A stretch of 64,000 bases of DNA, taken from NCBI RefSeq assembly GCF_001421965.1, contig NZ_LMLP01000012.1, forward strand, positions 805 to 64,804. Reading direction: 5' to 3'. This DNA is from Sphingomonas sp. Leaf67. Its GTDB lineage: Bacteria > Pseudomonadota > Alphaproteobacteria > Sphingomonadales > Sphingomonadaceae. Below the pieces are notes generated by a model that had not been told where the DNA came from, did not search any database, and worked only from the letters and a program-made list of their open reading frames with translations. Numbering within the stretch: position 1 is the stretch's first letter; each line of letters starts with the position of its first letter. The translations under genes were made by a program, and so were the position numbers. Positions 34,001 through 43,521 of this stretch are shown here, piece by piece.

Positions 34001-34732
34001 ATGCGTTTCGCACTTCCCCTGATCGCGCTTGCTTCGCTGTCGGCCTGTGGCGGCGGCGGTGATACCGGCGGTAATGGCAGCGCCGCCGCGCCGGTCGCCA
34101 ATGTCGCCGCGCCCGCCGGACAGAAATGGTCCGACATGGTCGCGGTCACCCCGGAGGGCGGCTATCGCATCGGCAATCCCGACGCGCCGGTGAAGCTGCT
34201 CGAATATGGCTCGCGCACCTGCCCGACCTGCGGCGCGTTCGGTCGCGAAGGCAACGAACCGCTCATCAACAACTATGTCTCGACCGGCAAGGTCAGCTTC
34301 GAATTCCGCGACTTCGCCGTCCATGGCGCGCCCGATCTTGCCGCGGCGGTCCTCGGTCGTTGCAACGGCACCGCCACCTTCTTCCCGCTGCTCGAAGCGA
34401 TGTATCAGGATCAGGCCGCCACGCTCGACCGGATGCAGGCGCTGCCGCAGGCCGAACAGGCCCGGCTCCAGTCGATCCCGCCGTTGCAGGCGGTTTCGGC
34501 ATGGGCGGATGCCGCCGGCTTCGTCGATTTCGTCAAGCAACGCGGCGTGCCGGAAGCAAAGGCACGCCAGTGCCTCGCCGACCAGAATCTGCTGCAACAG
34601 GTGGTCAAGATCACCGAAGAAGGCGGTTCGGTCGTCACCGGCACCCCGACCTTCCTGATCAACGGCGAAAAGGTCGAGAATGCGGTCAGCTGGCCACAGA
34701 TCGAAGCGGCGCTGAAGGCCGCCGGCGCCTGA
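34001..34732 (+). CDS. DsbA-like thioredoxin-fold lipoprotein
   Basis: A 243-residue paralogue of the preceding gene, but a lipoprotein. The lipobox LSAC ends at C16, after which a Gly/Ala linker leads into the fold. The active site is CPTC (74-77) in YGSRTCPTCGAF and the cis-Pro loop is VTGTPTFLINGEKV. The different dipeptide (PT instead of PH) and the lipid anchor suggest a different partner or redox potential from its neighbour. An AAGAGAG site precedes the ATG. It ends 4 bp before smc. Confidence 0.88.
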   Translation: MRFALPLIALASLSACGGGGDTGGNGSAAAPVANVAAPAGQKWSDMVAVTPEGGYRIGNPDAPVKLLEYGSRTCPTCGAFGREGNEPLINNYVSTGKVSFEFRDFAVHGAPDLAAAVLGRCNGTATFFPLLEAMYQDQAATLDRMQALPQAEQARLQSIPPLQAVSAWADAAGFVDFVKQRGVPEAKARQCLADQNLLQQVVKITEEGGSVVTGTPTFLINGEKVENAVSWPQIEAALKAAGA

Positions 34733-34736
34733 CCCC

Positions 34737-37700
34737 ATGGCCGCGCCGGATGACGCGGCCATCCCCCGCGCGCCGGGGCTGACGCTCCGGCGGCTGCGGC
34801 TCGGCGGGTTCAAGAGCTTCGTCGATCCCGCCGATCTGGTGATCGAGGCCGGGCTGACCGGCGTGGTCGGCCCCAATGGCTGCGGCAAGTCGAACCTGCT
34901 CGAAGCGCTGCGCTGGACCATGGGTGAGAACAGCGCGAAATCGCTGCGCGGTGCCGGCATGGACGACGTCATCTTCGCCGGCACCGCCACCCGCCCGCAA
35001 CGCGACTTCGCCGAAGTCGCGATTCTTGCCGAAGACGCGAATGGCGACGAGGTCGAGATCGTCCGCCGGATCGAACGCGGTGCCGGTTCCGCCTATCGCA
35101 TCAACGGTCGCGACGTGCGGGCCAAGGACGTGTCGCTGCTGTTCGCCGATGCCGCGACGGGCGCGCATTCGCCCGCGCTGGTCAGCCAGAACCGGATCGG
35201 CGCGGTCATCGCCGCCCGCCCCGCCGAACGCCGCGCGATGCTGGAGGAAGCGGCCGGCATCGCCGGACTGCACGTCCGGCGCAGGGATGCCGAGGGCAAG
35301 CTGCGCGCGACCGAGGCCAATCTCGATCGACTGGGCGAGATGGCGCACGAACAGGATGCCCGCGCCGCGACGCTCCGGCGGCAGGCGCGGGTCGCCGCGC
35401 GCTACCGTGAACTGACCGATGCGATCCGGGTGGCGGAGGCGCGGGCGATCTATGCGCGGTGGCGCGACGCGGTGGCGGCTGCCGACGCGGCGACGGCGGA
35501 AGCGAAGGCCGCCGAGGCGCTGGTCGCCGGTCAGGCCGGGGCGCAGGGACAGGCTGCCGGCGAACTGTCCGGCGCCACGCAGGCGCTCGCCACCGCCCGC
35601 GCCGATGCCGAACGCCTGCGCCAGCAGGTCGGCGATGTCGGCCATGCCCGCGAACGGGTGCAGGCACAGGCCAATGCGGCGACCCGGCGGCTGGCCGACC
35701 TGACGGCGCAGGCGGCGCGCCTGACCGAGGACCGGGCACGCGAGGCGGCGCTGGCCGGCGACGCCGAAACGGCCGTCGCGCGACTCGAGGCCGAACGCGC
35801 ACGACTGGCCGACACGCTGGCCGAAGCCACCGCCCGCCTGCCCCTGCTCGATACCGCGCTGGACGCGGCGACCCGCGCCGCCGCGATGGCCGACACCGCC
35901 CATGCCGAGGCGCTGGCGGCACAGGCCGCCGAACTGGCCGAAGCGCGCGTCGCCACTGCCGCGCACGATGCCGCCCGCGCCCGGCTCGACCGCGTCCGGC
36001 GCGACGAAGCGCGGCTGCTCGCCGAACAAGTGGCGCTGTCGGCGGTCGCGCCGCTGTTCGCCGAACGCACGGCGGCGACCGAACGACGGGCCGCGGCGCT
36101 GACCGACGCAGACACGGCTCGTGCGGCAATCACCAATGCCGAAGCCGCCGACCGGTCCGCACAGGAATCCCGGGATCGCGCCCAGTCCGACCGCGCCGCC
36201 GCCGCCGCCGAACTCGCCGCGATCGACAGCGAGATAGCGGCGCTCGACCGTGCGCTCCGCCGCGGCGGGCGCGCCCGGATCATCGATTCGGTCGTGGTCG
36301 AACCCGGCTTCGAAGCGGCATTGGCGGCGGCGCTGGGTGACGATCTCGATGCCGGTACCAATCCGGCCGACGATCGCTATTGGCAGGGTGACGATGGTCC
36401 GACCGATGGACCGGCGATACCGATCGGGGTTGGCCGGCTGTCGGCGCATGTCGCCGCCCCGCTCCTCGCCCGGCGACTGGCGCAGATCCTGGTCGTCGAA
36501 CGCGACGAGGGTACGCCCTTGGCGGTCGGGCAGCGGCTGGTGACGCTCGACGGGGCGCTCCGCCGTTGGGACGGTTTGCGCAGCCGCGCCGGATCGGGAG
36601 CGGCGGCGGCGGAGCGGCTGGCGCGGACCAACCGGCTGCGCCTGTTGCGCGACGGGCGGCCGGCGCTGGTCGATCGACGCGACGTTGCCGATGCCGCGCT
36701 GCGTTCGGCCGATACCGCGATCACCGAAGCGCGCACGACCCTGACCGCCGCGCGTCGTACGCTCGACGCTGCCGAGACCACCGCCCGCGATGCCGCCCGT
36801 GCCGAAGACCGCGCTGCCGCCGCGATCGAACGGGCACAGGCGCGCGCCGACGATGTCGCGGCCCGCCTGCAGCGTCTGCGCGGCGACCTCGCCGAAGCAC
36901 TGGCCGATGCGGACCGCGCCGCCGCTGCGGTCGCGCAACTGCCCGACCGGACCATGGCCACCGCAAGGGTCGCCGGTTCGCTGGCGCAAGCCGATGCCGC
37001 CCGCATGCGGGTCGCCGACGCCCGCGCCGCCCGGTCGGCGCTCGACGCCGCGCTGGTCCGCGACCGCGAGCGTGCCGGGGCGGCAGCGAGCGAGATCGCG
37101 TCGTGGCACGCCCGCGCCGCCGACGCCGCCGGCCGGATCGCCGAGATCGACGAGCGCATGGCGACCATCGCCGCCGACCGCGACGCCCTGCGCGATCGGC
37201 CCGCCGCGCTCGCCGCCGAACTGGCGCGGATCGAAAGCGACTTCGCCCGGTTGCGCGCTGCCGCTGCCGAGACGGCTGCTGCGGAACAGGCCGCCGACGC
37301 GCGCCTGCGTGCCGCCGAGCGCATCGTGAGCGGCATTGCCGAAATGCTCGCCGCCGCCCGCGAAACCCGCGCCGGCGCATCGGCGCGTGCCGAGGGGCAT
37401 GAACAACGCCGGCTGGAAACGGGCCGGCTGTCGGGCGAGCGTTTCCAATGCCCCCCGCCGCTCTTGCCGCGCATCGGCTTCGTCGCGGCCGAGGTCGGCG
37501 ACGCGGCGGCCGAGACGGCGGCGCATGACCGGTTGCTCGCCGATCGCGACCGGATCGGCCCGGTCAACCTGATCGCCGAGACCGAACTCGCCGAACTGGA
37601 GGCCGCACAGGGCGAAACCGCCGCCGAACGCGCCGATCTGGCCGAGGCGGTCCAGCGGCTGCGCGGATCGATCGGCACGCTGAACCGCGAGGGACGGCAA

Positions 37701-38180
37701 CGCCTGCTGGCGGCGTTCGAAGCGGTGGACGCGCATTTCCGCCGGCTGTTCGGTGCGCTGTTCGATGGCGGGCAGGCCCGGCTCGAACTGATCGATTCGG
37801 ACGATCCCTTGGAAGCAGGTCTCGAAATCCTCGTCCAGCCGCCGGGCAAGCGTCTGCAATCGCTGACCTTGCTCTCCGGCGGCGAACAGGCGCTGACCGC
37901 CGTCGCACTGATCTTCGCGCTGTTCCTGACCAACCCCGCGCCGATCTGCGTCCTCGACGAAGTCGATGCGCCGCTCGACGATGCCAATATCGACCGCTTC
38001 TGCGACCTGCTCGACCGGATGGCCGCCGATACCGACACCCGCTACCTGATCGTCACCCACAATGCCGCGACGATGAGCCGGATGCACCGCTTGTTCGGCG
38101 TGACGATGATCGAACGCGGCGTCAGCCGGCTGGTGTCGGTCGATCTGGGCGGCGCGACCAGTCTGCTGGCGGCGGAGTAG
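34737..38180 (+). CDS. smc: Chromosome segregation protein SMC
   Basis: A 1147-residue ATPase of the SMC complex that compacts and segregates the chromosome with ScpA/ScpB. The N-terminal head begins LRLGGFKSFVDPADL and carries Walker A GPNGCGKS (45-52). Two very long Ala/Arg/Glu-rich coiled coils flank a hinge around 500-640. The C-terminal head has the signature LLSGGEQAL (about 1044-1052) and Walker B ICVLDEVDAPLDD (about 1068-1080). The length is normal. The coiled coil is unusually Ala-rich, which explains the very long open antisense frame. Confidence 0.96.
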   Translation: MAAPDDAAIPRAPGLTLRRLRLGGFKSFVDPADLVIEAGLTGVVGPNGCGKSNLLEALRWTMGENSAKSLRGAGMDDVIFAGTATRPQRDFAEVAILAEDANGDEVEIVRRIERGAGSAYRINGRDVRAKDVSLLFADAATGAHSPALVSQNRIGAVIAARPAERRAMLEEAAGIAGLHVRRRDAEGKLRATEANLDRLGEMAHEQDARAATLRRQARVAARYRELTDAIRVAEARAIYARWRDAVAAADAATAEAKAAEALVAGQAGAQGQAAGELSGATQALATARADAERLRQQVGDVGHARERVQAQANAATRRLADLTAQAARLTEDRAREAALAGDAETAVARLEAERARLADTLAEATARLPLLDTALDAATRAAAMADTAHAEALAAQAAELAEARVATAAHDAARARLDRVRRDEARLLAEQVALSAVAPLFAERTAATERRAAALTDADTARAAITNAEAADRSAQESRDRAQSDRAAAAAELAAIDSEIAALDRALRRGGRARIIDSVVVEPGFEAALAAALGDDLDAGTNPADDRYWQGDDGPTDGPAIPIGVGRLSAHVAAPLLARRLAQILVVERDEGTPLAVGQRLVTLDGALRRWDGLRSRAGSGAAAAERLARTNRLRLLRDGRPALVDRRDVADAALRSADTAITEARTTLTAARRTLDAAETTARDAARAEDRAAAAIERAQARADDVAARLQRLRGDLAEALADADRAAAAVAQLPDRTMATARVAGSLAQADAARMRVADARAARSALDAALVRDRERAGAAASEIASWHARAADAAGRIAEIDERMATIAADRDALRDRPAALAAELARIESDFARLRAAAAETAAAEQAADARLRAAERIVSGIAEMLAAARETRAGASARAEGHEQRRLETGRLSGERFQCPPPLLPRIGFVAAEVGDAAAETAAHDRLLADRDRIGPVNLIAETELAELEAAQGETAAERADLAEAVQRLRGSIGTLNREGRQRLLAAFEAVDAHFRRLFGALFDGGQARLELIDSDDPLEAGLEILVQPPGKRLQSLTLLSGGEQALTAVALIFALFLTNPAPICVLDEVDAPLDDANIDRFCDLLDRMAADTDTRYLIVTHNAATMSRMHRLFGVTMIERGVSRLVSVDLGGATSLLAAE

Positions 38181-38200
38181 CCTCCTTCGCCCACCCCATC

Positions 38201-38321
38201 CCGTTTGGTTCGAGCAGCTTCGAGCTTGTCGAGAAGCGTCCGTCGAGAACCCCCTCACCTGTGGCACCACCTTCTCGACTTCGGTTCTCGACAAGCTCGA
38301 ACCTACGCTCGAAGCAAGCGG
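38201..38321. repeat. Inverted repeat, family B copy 3
   Basis: CCGTTTGGTTCGAGCAGCTT (from 38201) and CTCGACAAGCTCGAACCTAC-type inverse arms occupy most of the gap between smc and argG. It has the same layout as the copy at 29392-29513. Confidence 0.75.
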
Positions 38322-38425
38322 TGGGGGCGGGTGAGAGAAAGCGCCCCTCGCGCATCCTTGCGCACCGGCCCCGCCTCGCCTAGTCGCGCGCCAACACCAA
38401 ATTGCGAGCCTCAAGGAGCCTGCCC

Positions 38426-39643
38426 ATGGCCGAGTCCATCAACCGCGTCGTACTCGCCTATTCGGGCGGCCTCGATACCAGCGTCATCCTGAAATGGCTG
38501 CAGCAGGAATATAAGTGCGAGGTGGTGACCTTCACCGCCGACCTCGGCCAGGGCGAGGAGCTGGAACCGGCGCGCAAGAAGGCCGAGCTGATGGGCATCA
38601 AGCCCGAGCACATCTTCATCGACGACCTGCGCGAGGAATTCGTCCGCGACTTCGTGTTCCCGATGATGCGCTCGAACGCGCTGTACGAGGGGCTGTACCT
38701 GCTCGGCACCTCGATCGCACGGCCCCTGATCGCCAAGCGCCAGATCGAGATAGCGCGTCAGGTGAATGCCGACGCGGTCAGCCACGGCGCGACCGGCAAG
38801 GGCAACGACCAGGTCCGCTTCGAACTCGGCTATTACGCGCTGCAGCCCGATATCAAGGTCATCGCCCCGTGGCGCGAATGGGATCTGACCAGCCGCACCG
38901 CGCTGATCGCCTTTGCCGAACAGCATCAGATCCCGGTGCCCAAGGACAAGCGCGGCGAATCGCCCTTCTCGACCGATGCGAACCTGCTGCACACCTCGTC
39001 CGAGGGGAAGGTGCTGGAGGACCCGTGGGACGAAGTCCCCGAATATGTCTTCTCGCGGACGGTCAGCCCGGAGGACGCGCCCGACACGCCACAGGTCGTC
39101 ACGATCGCGTTCGAACGCGGCGATGCAGTGGCGGTCGATGGCGAAGGGATGTCGCCCGCGACGCTGCTCGCCAAGCTGAACGACCTCGGCCGCGCGCACG
39201 GCATCGGCCGGCTCGATCTGGTCGAGAACCGCTTCGTCGGCATGAAGTCGCGCGGGATGTACGAAACGCCCGGCGGCACGATCCTGCACGCCGCGCACCG
39301 CGCGATCGAACAGATCACGCTCGACCGCGGTGCCGCGCATCTCAAGGACGAACTGGCCCCGCGCTATGCCGAGCTGGTCTATAACGGCTTCTGGTTCTCG
39401 CCGGAGCGCGAGATGCTGCAGGCCGCGATCGACCACAGCCAGCACAAGGTGTCGGGCGAAGTCCGGCTGAAGCTGTACAAGGGCGGCGTCCATGTCACCG
39501 GCCGCCGTTCGCCCAATTCGCTCTACAGCGAAAAGGTCGTGACGTTCGAGGACGATCAGGGCGCCTATGACCAGCGCGACGCGGCGGGCTTCATCAAGCT
39601 GAACGCACTGCGCCTACGCCTGCTGGGGCGTCGCGACCGGTAA
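38426..39643 (+). CDS. argG: Argininosuccinate synthase
   Basis: A 405-residue enzyme that joins citrulline and aspartate with ATP in arginine synthesis. The PP-loop [11 protein letters not shown] is at 10-20. [16 protein letters not shown], the [16 protein letters not shown] segment and the C-terminal [17 protein letters not shown] are all canonical. AAGGAG (38413-38418) before ATG 38426 decides the start over the longer frame from 38402. It appears to be a single-gene unit. Confidence 0.97.
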   Translation: MAESINRVVLAYSGGLDTSVILKWLQQEYKCEVVTFTADLGQGEELEPARKKAELMGIKPEHIFIDDLREEFVRDFVFPMMRSNALYEGLYLLGTSIARPLIAKRQIEIARQVNADAVSHGATGKGNDQVRFELGYYALQPDIKVIAPWREWDLTSRTALIAFAEQHQIPVPKDKRGESPFSTDANLLHTSSEGKVLEDPWDEVPEYVFSRTVSPEDAPDTPQVVTIAFERGDAVAVDGEGMSPATLLAKLNDLGRAHGIGRLDLVENRFVGMKSRGMYETPGGTILHAAHRAIEQITLDRGAAHLKDELAPRYAELVYNGFWFSPEREMLQAAIDHSQHKVSGEVRLKLYKGGVHVTGRRSPNSLYSEKVVTFEDDQGAYDQRDAAGFIKLNALRLRLLGRRDR

Positions 39644-39749
39644 GTCTGTCGTCCGCGGCACGGCCGCCTCCAGCACCTGCCTGCCGTTAACCATTCTTCA
39701 TTGGCTTCACCGCCATGGTGGGGCCGATGAGTGACCGGGAGAATCGGCG

Positions 39750-40340
39750 ATGTTGGGTGAGTTACATGGCAAATTGGTGTTCGGGCGGCGCATCGCGACA
39801 CTCGCGCGCGAGATCGCCGGCCGACTGCCACGAAACGCGCGCGTCCTCGACGTCGGCTGCGGCAGCGGCGATCTGGCCGCGCTGATCGTGACGCTGCGAC
39901 CCGATGTCACCATTCGCGGCATCGACGTGCTGGTCCGGCTCGATACCGCCATTCCTGTCGAAGCCTATGACGGTGCGAACATTCCGCACGCCGACGGGGC
40001 GTTCGATGCGGCAATCGTCGTCGACGTGCTCCACCACACCGATGACCCGGAAGCGGTGCTGGCGGAAATCGCACGCGTGGCAAAGGTCGTCATTCTCAAA
40101 GACCATCTACGGGACGGCATCGCCGCCGGGATCACGCTGCGCTTCATGGACTGGGTCGGCAATGCCGCACACGGCGTGCGCTTGCCGTACAATTACCTCT
40201 CGCGTTGCGAATGGAGCGCGATCTGGGACAGGCTGACGCTCAAGCCGAGCGAATTCGGTAGCCGCCTGTCGCTCTACCCCCGCCCGTTCAGCTGGGCGTT
40301 CGACCGTGGGCTGCATTTCGTGACCATCCTGTCGCGCTGA
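39750..40340 (+). CDS. Class I SAM-dependent methyltransferase
   Basis: A 196-residue methyltransferase. Motif I VLDVGCGSGD (32-41), motif II acid in RGIDVLV, and the post-II AIVVDVLHHTDDPEAVLAE segment (methyltransferase type 11) are clear. The substrate is not indicated; the C-terminal YNYLSRCEWSAIWDRL is typical of small lipid/quinone-like methylases. A GGGAGAA site lies 7 nt before the ATG. It sits beside glycosyltransferase and membrane-glycan genes, so a cell-envelope substrate is possible. Confidence 0.8.
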   Translation: MLGELHGKLVFGRRIATLAREIAGRLPRNARVLDVGCGSGDLAALIVTLRPDVTIRGIDVLVRLDTAIPVEAYDGANIPHADGAFDAAIVVDVLHHTDDPEAVLAEIARVAKVVILKDHLRDGIAAGITLRFMDWVGNAAHGVRLPYNYLSRCEWSAIWDRLTLKPSEFGSRLSLYPRPFSWAFDRGLHFVTILSR

Positions 40341-40401
40341 CATCAGGCGAAAAGGGTTCGCGTAGACAATCCCCGCGCGGCCCTTTGCTTGTGCCGACGG
40401 A

Positions 40402-41592
40402 TCAGCGCGGGTCGATCAGCCCGATCAGAAAGCTGGTAAAGACCGTCTGCAACCCGATCAGCGTCGCGAGCATCGCCGGGATGGTCAGCCGCAGCATGGT
40501 CACGGGTTCCATCGGACCGAAGCCGTTGTCCATCCACATCGCCACCGCGCCGCCCAGCCCGGCCAACCCCGTCACGAACAGCCCACCGCCCAGTAAACAG
40601 CCGCGCTCGACGGTGAAGTGGCGGCGGAACCGCTCGACGCCCGCACTGGTCGGCCACAATTTGCTGGCAACGCCATACAGGCGGGCGACCGCGCCGAACC
40701 CGATCAACTGGCTGCCCAGAAACGCGGCAAGCGCACAGAACAGCAGCGTCGTACCTGACAGTTCCACGCGACCCAGCTCGACGCTGGTCGTTGACAGGAC
40801 GGCGACCCCGATCCCACCGACCGCACCCAGCGCTATGCCCGGATACAGAAAGAGGTGCCGCGGCGCATGGGTCAACAGGAAGCGCAGGTGCCGCCACCCG
40901 TCACGCCATGTGCGCAGGTGCGGCGCGCGACTGCGTCCATCAAGTGAAAGCGTCGTCGGCACCTGCCGCACGTCGAGCCGGTTTAGGACCGCCTTGACCA
41001 CCATTTCACTGGCGAATTCCATGCCGGGAGAGGCGAGGTTGAGCGCCAGAACCTTGTCGCGGCAGAACCCGCGCAGCCCGCAATGGAAATCGCCGACCGA
41101 CGAATCGAAAAGGTGCCGACCGAGAAAGCTGAGTACCGGATTGCCCAGATATCGGTGCAGAAGCGGCATCGCACCCTTGGCAATCCCGCCACGGAAACGA
41201 TCGCCCATCACAAGCTCGCCGCCCGCGCGCAGGGCATCGACGAACGGCATCAGCGCCGAGAAGTCATAGCTGTCATCGGCATCGCCCATGATCACATAGC
41301 GTCCGCGCGCAGCCGCGATCCCGCCGATCAGCGCCGCGCCATAGCCGCGTGCCTCGACCCCGACCAGCCGCGCACCCATCGCATTGGCGATCTGTCGCGA
41401 CCCATCGGTCGAACCGTTGTCAGCGACGATGATCTCCCCCGCAATACCGCTGGAATCGAGGAAGGTTCTGGCCTTCCGGATGCAAAGCGCGAGCGTCTCC
41501 GCCTCGTTGAGGCAGGGCATGACGATCGACAGTTCGATGTCGTCGATGGCCGGTTGATGCGGGACATCGACCGGCGCGGTCGGGATGATCAT
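40402..41592 (-). CDS. Family 2 glycosyltransferase with C-terminal membrane helices
   Basis: A 396-residue GT2 enzyme. The GT-A domain starts ELSIVMPCLNEAETL (20-34), has the DNGSTDGS motif (58-65) and the metal-binding DADDS (104-108). Two to four membrane helices follow from about 255, as in dolichol/undecaprenyl-phosphate sugar transferases (DPM1 or ArnC type). It probably loads a sugar onto a polyprenyl phosphate. The ATG 41592 is preferred to 41631. It is divergent from the first of two polytopic proteins that could use such donors. Confidence 0.85.
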   Translation of the reverse strand: MIIPTAPVDVPHQPAIDDIELSIVMPCLNEAETLALCIRKARTFLDSSGIAGEIIVADNGSTDGSRQIANAMGARLVGVEARGYGAALIGGIAAARGRYVIMGDADDSYDFSALMPFVDALRAGGELVMGDRFRGGIAKGAMPLLHRYLGNPVLSFLGRHLFDSSVGDFHCGLRGFCRDKVLALNLASPGMEFASEMVVKAVLNRLDVRQVPTTLSLDGRSRAPHLRTWRDGWRHLRFLLTHAPRHLFLYPGIALGAVGGIGVAVLSTTSVELGRVELSGTTLLFCALAAFLGSQLIGFGAVARLYGVASKLWPTSAGVERFRRHFTVERGCLLGGGLFVTGLAGLGGAVAMWMDNGFGPMEPVTMLRLTIPAMLATLIGLQTVFTSFLIGLIDPR

Positions 41593-41687
41593 GGCCTGCA
41601 CGCGTATTCCCCTGTACCAGATACGCCACAAAGCTAGGCCGGAAGGTTGAAAAGACGGTTAACCATTGTCGGCTATCGTCGCCGGCG

Positions 41688-43472
41688 ATGACCTCGCCAC
41701 GCCCCGCCCGCGCCGTGTCCCGCCCCGGCCTGATCGAAACCGTGATCGCGCTGGCGATGGTGACGATTCTCGGGCTCAGCTGGGGACTTGCCGATATCGG
41801 GCGGTTGTCTCGGCTGATCCTGCCCGATGCCGACGACATGATGCGCCTCGCGCAGATTCGCGACTGGATCGGCGGGCAGGCGATGAACGACTGGACGCAA
41901 TATCGCATGGCGCCGCCGATGGGCTCGCCGATGCACTGGTCGCGGCTGAACGACCTGATCCCGGCGGCATCGATCCTGACACTGACGCCGATCTTTGGCC
42001 GCTATCTTGCCGAACTGGTTACGGTGGTCGGCTATCCGCTGCTGCTGCTGTTCGTCTCGATGCTGCTGGGTGCCCGTATCGCCCGGCGGCTGTGGGGCGA
42101 ACGTGCGGGCGTGCCGGCGGTGGTGCTCGCCGGGCTGGCCTATCCGGGAACGACGTTGTTCATTCCCGGCCGGATCGATCATCACGCATTGCAGGTGGTC
42201 GCGATCCAGATCGCGGTTCTGGCGCTCATGACGCCCGGACGCGTTGCGGCAACGATCGCCGGACTGGCGCTGGCGTGCAGCATGATGATCGGGTTGGAGA
42301 CCGCGCCGCAGGTCGTGGCGCTGATCGGCGTCGCCGCGGTCGGCTGGGCGGTGCGGGGGCAGCGCGACTCGGCGCGGCTGACCATGCTGGCGGCCGGATT
42401 CACCGGGCTGACGCTGGTCTTCTACCTGACGATGCGGCCGACCTATTGGTCGGACACGCTGTGCGATGCCTTCACCCCCGCCTCGGCCAGCGCGATCATC
42501 CTTGTATCGGGTGTGCTGGCGTTGCTGGCATGGCTGACACCGCGCCTGACGTCCCCCTGGCAGCGGCTGGGGGTAGGGGCGTCGCTCGGCGGACTGGTGA
42601 TCGCCTTGGTACTGGCGCGCTATCCTGCCTGCATGACCGGGCCGTACGGACAGGTATCGCCGTTCCTGCGCATCCGGTTCATTGCCCATATCGACGAAGC
42701 GAACAGCATCTTTGCGCAAACGCTGTGGTGGCGCATGGTTTCGCTGGCGGGGTTGATGGCGGCGGGCCTCGTCGCCTGCGGCTGGACCACGTGGCATGCC
42801 TCGCGACGCTGGCCGCTATGGGCACCGATCGCGGCAGTCGTGGTGGTATCGGGGCTGATCACGCTGTCGCAGGTCCGCGGCGTCTATATCGGCGCGCCAC
42901 TCAGCGTACCGCTGCTCGCAGGGTGGGTCGTTACGGCACGGCGAGACGGACGGCCGCTGCTGGTTGTGGCCGCCTGGCTGGCCGGTGCCGGCGTCACGTA
43001 TCTGGTAGTTCCGTCCTATATCGATCGCTGGCTGAACCCGCCGCCCGCCGCCCTGCTTGCCAAGGGGCGGGCGGCGTACGCGACGCCGCAGATGGCGTGC
43101 AACAGCGGCGATACCTGGGAACAGGTCGACCGGCTGCCCGCAGGGGTCGTGATGGCACCGACCAACATGGCATCGTACATGATCGGGGCAACGCATATGA
43201 AGACGGTGGGCGCGGGCTATCACCGCAACGACCGTGCGAACATGGACATGTACCGTTATTTTCTGTCGCCGCCGGGCGTGGGCGATCCCATCGTGCGGGC
43301 GTGGCGGGCCGACTATGTGATGTTCTGCCCCGGCGATTTTTCGGAGATCAAGGTCGAGCGGACCTATCCGAACAGCCTCGCCACGGTCCTGACCCATGGT
43401 GGAACGCCGCCAGGCTTTGTGCGTGTCCCCTTGCACGGAACGCCGCTCCGGCTTTATCGCAGACTCGACTAG
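41688..43472 (+). CDS. Polytopic membrane protein, GT-C glycosyltransferase-like
   Basis: A 594-residue membrane protein with about 11-12 helices and a soluble C-terminal domain (about 450-594). The first loop carries DADDMMRLAQIRDW (47-60) and a second GRIDHHALQ, the acidic and His pattern of GT-C/STT3-like or ArnT-like enzymes that take sugars from polyprenyl phosphates. I recognise the architecture but no specific family. It is followed 49 bp later by a second membrane protein of similar size, and divergent from a GT2 gene. Confidence 0.6.
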   Translation: MTSPRPARAVSRPGLIETVIALAMVTILGLSWGLADIGRLSRLILPDADDMMRLAQIRDWIGGQAMNDWTQYRMAPPMGSPMHWSRLNDLIPAASILTLTPIFGRYLAELVTVVGYPLLLLFVSMLLGARIARRLWGERAGVPAVVLAGLAYPGTTLFIPGRIDHHALQVVAIQIAVLALMTPGRVAATIAGLALACSMMIGLETAPQVVALIGVAAVGWAVRGQRDSARLTMLAAGFTGLTLVFYLTMRPTYWSDTLCDAFTPASASAIILVSGVLALLAWLTPRLTSPWQRLGVGASLGGLVIALVLARYPACMTGPYGQVSPFLRIRFIAHIDEANSIFAQTLWWRMVSLAGLMAAGLVACGWTTWHASRRWPLWAPIAAVVVVSGLITLSQVRGVYIGAPLSVPLLAGWVVTARRDGRPLLVVAAWLAGAGVTYLVVPSYIDRWLNPPPAALLAKGRAAYATPQMACNSGDTWEQVDRLPAGVVMAPTNMASYMIGATHMKTVGAGYHRNDRANMDMYRYFLSPPGVGDPIVRAWRADYVMFCPGDFSEIKVERTYPNSLATVLTHGGTPPGFVRVPLHGTPLRLYRRLD

Positions 43473-43521
43473 AGGCGCGGGCATACGGGGAATAGAGACG
43501 TTGGCAGGTGAACACCGCCGT

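Noticed and set aside
34686..38414. A 1242-codon leftward frame opposite smc and its flanks
   Set aside because: It mirrors the Ala-rich coiled-coil codons of smc, has Gly/Arg/Gln-rich low-complexity translation and runs through the repeat at 38201-38321.
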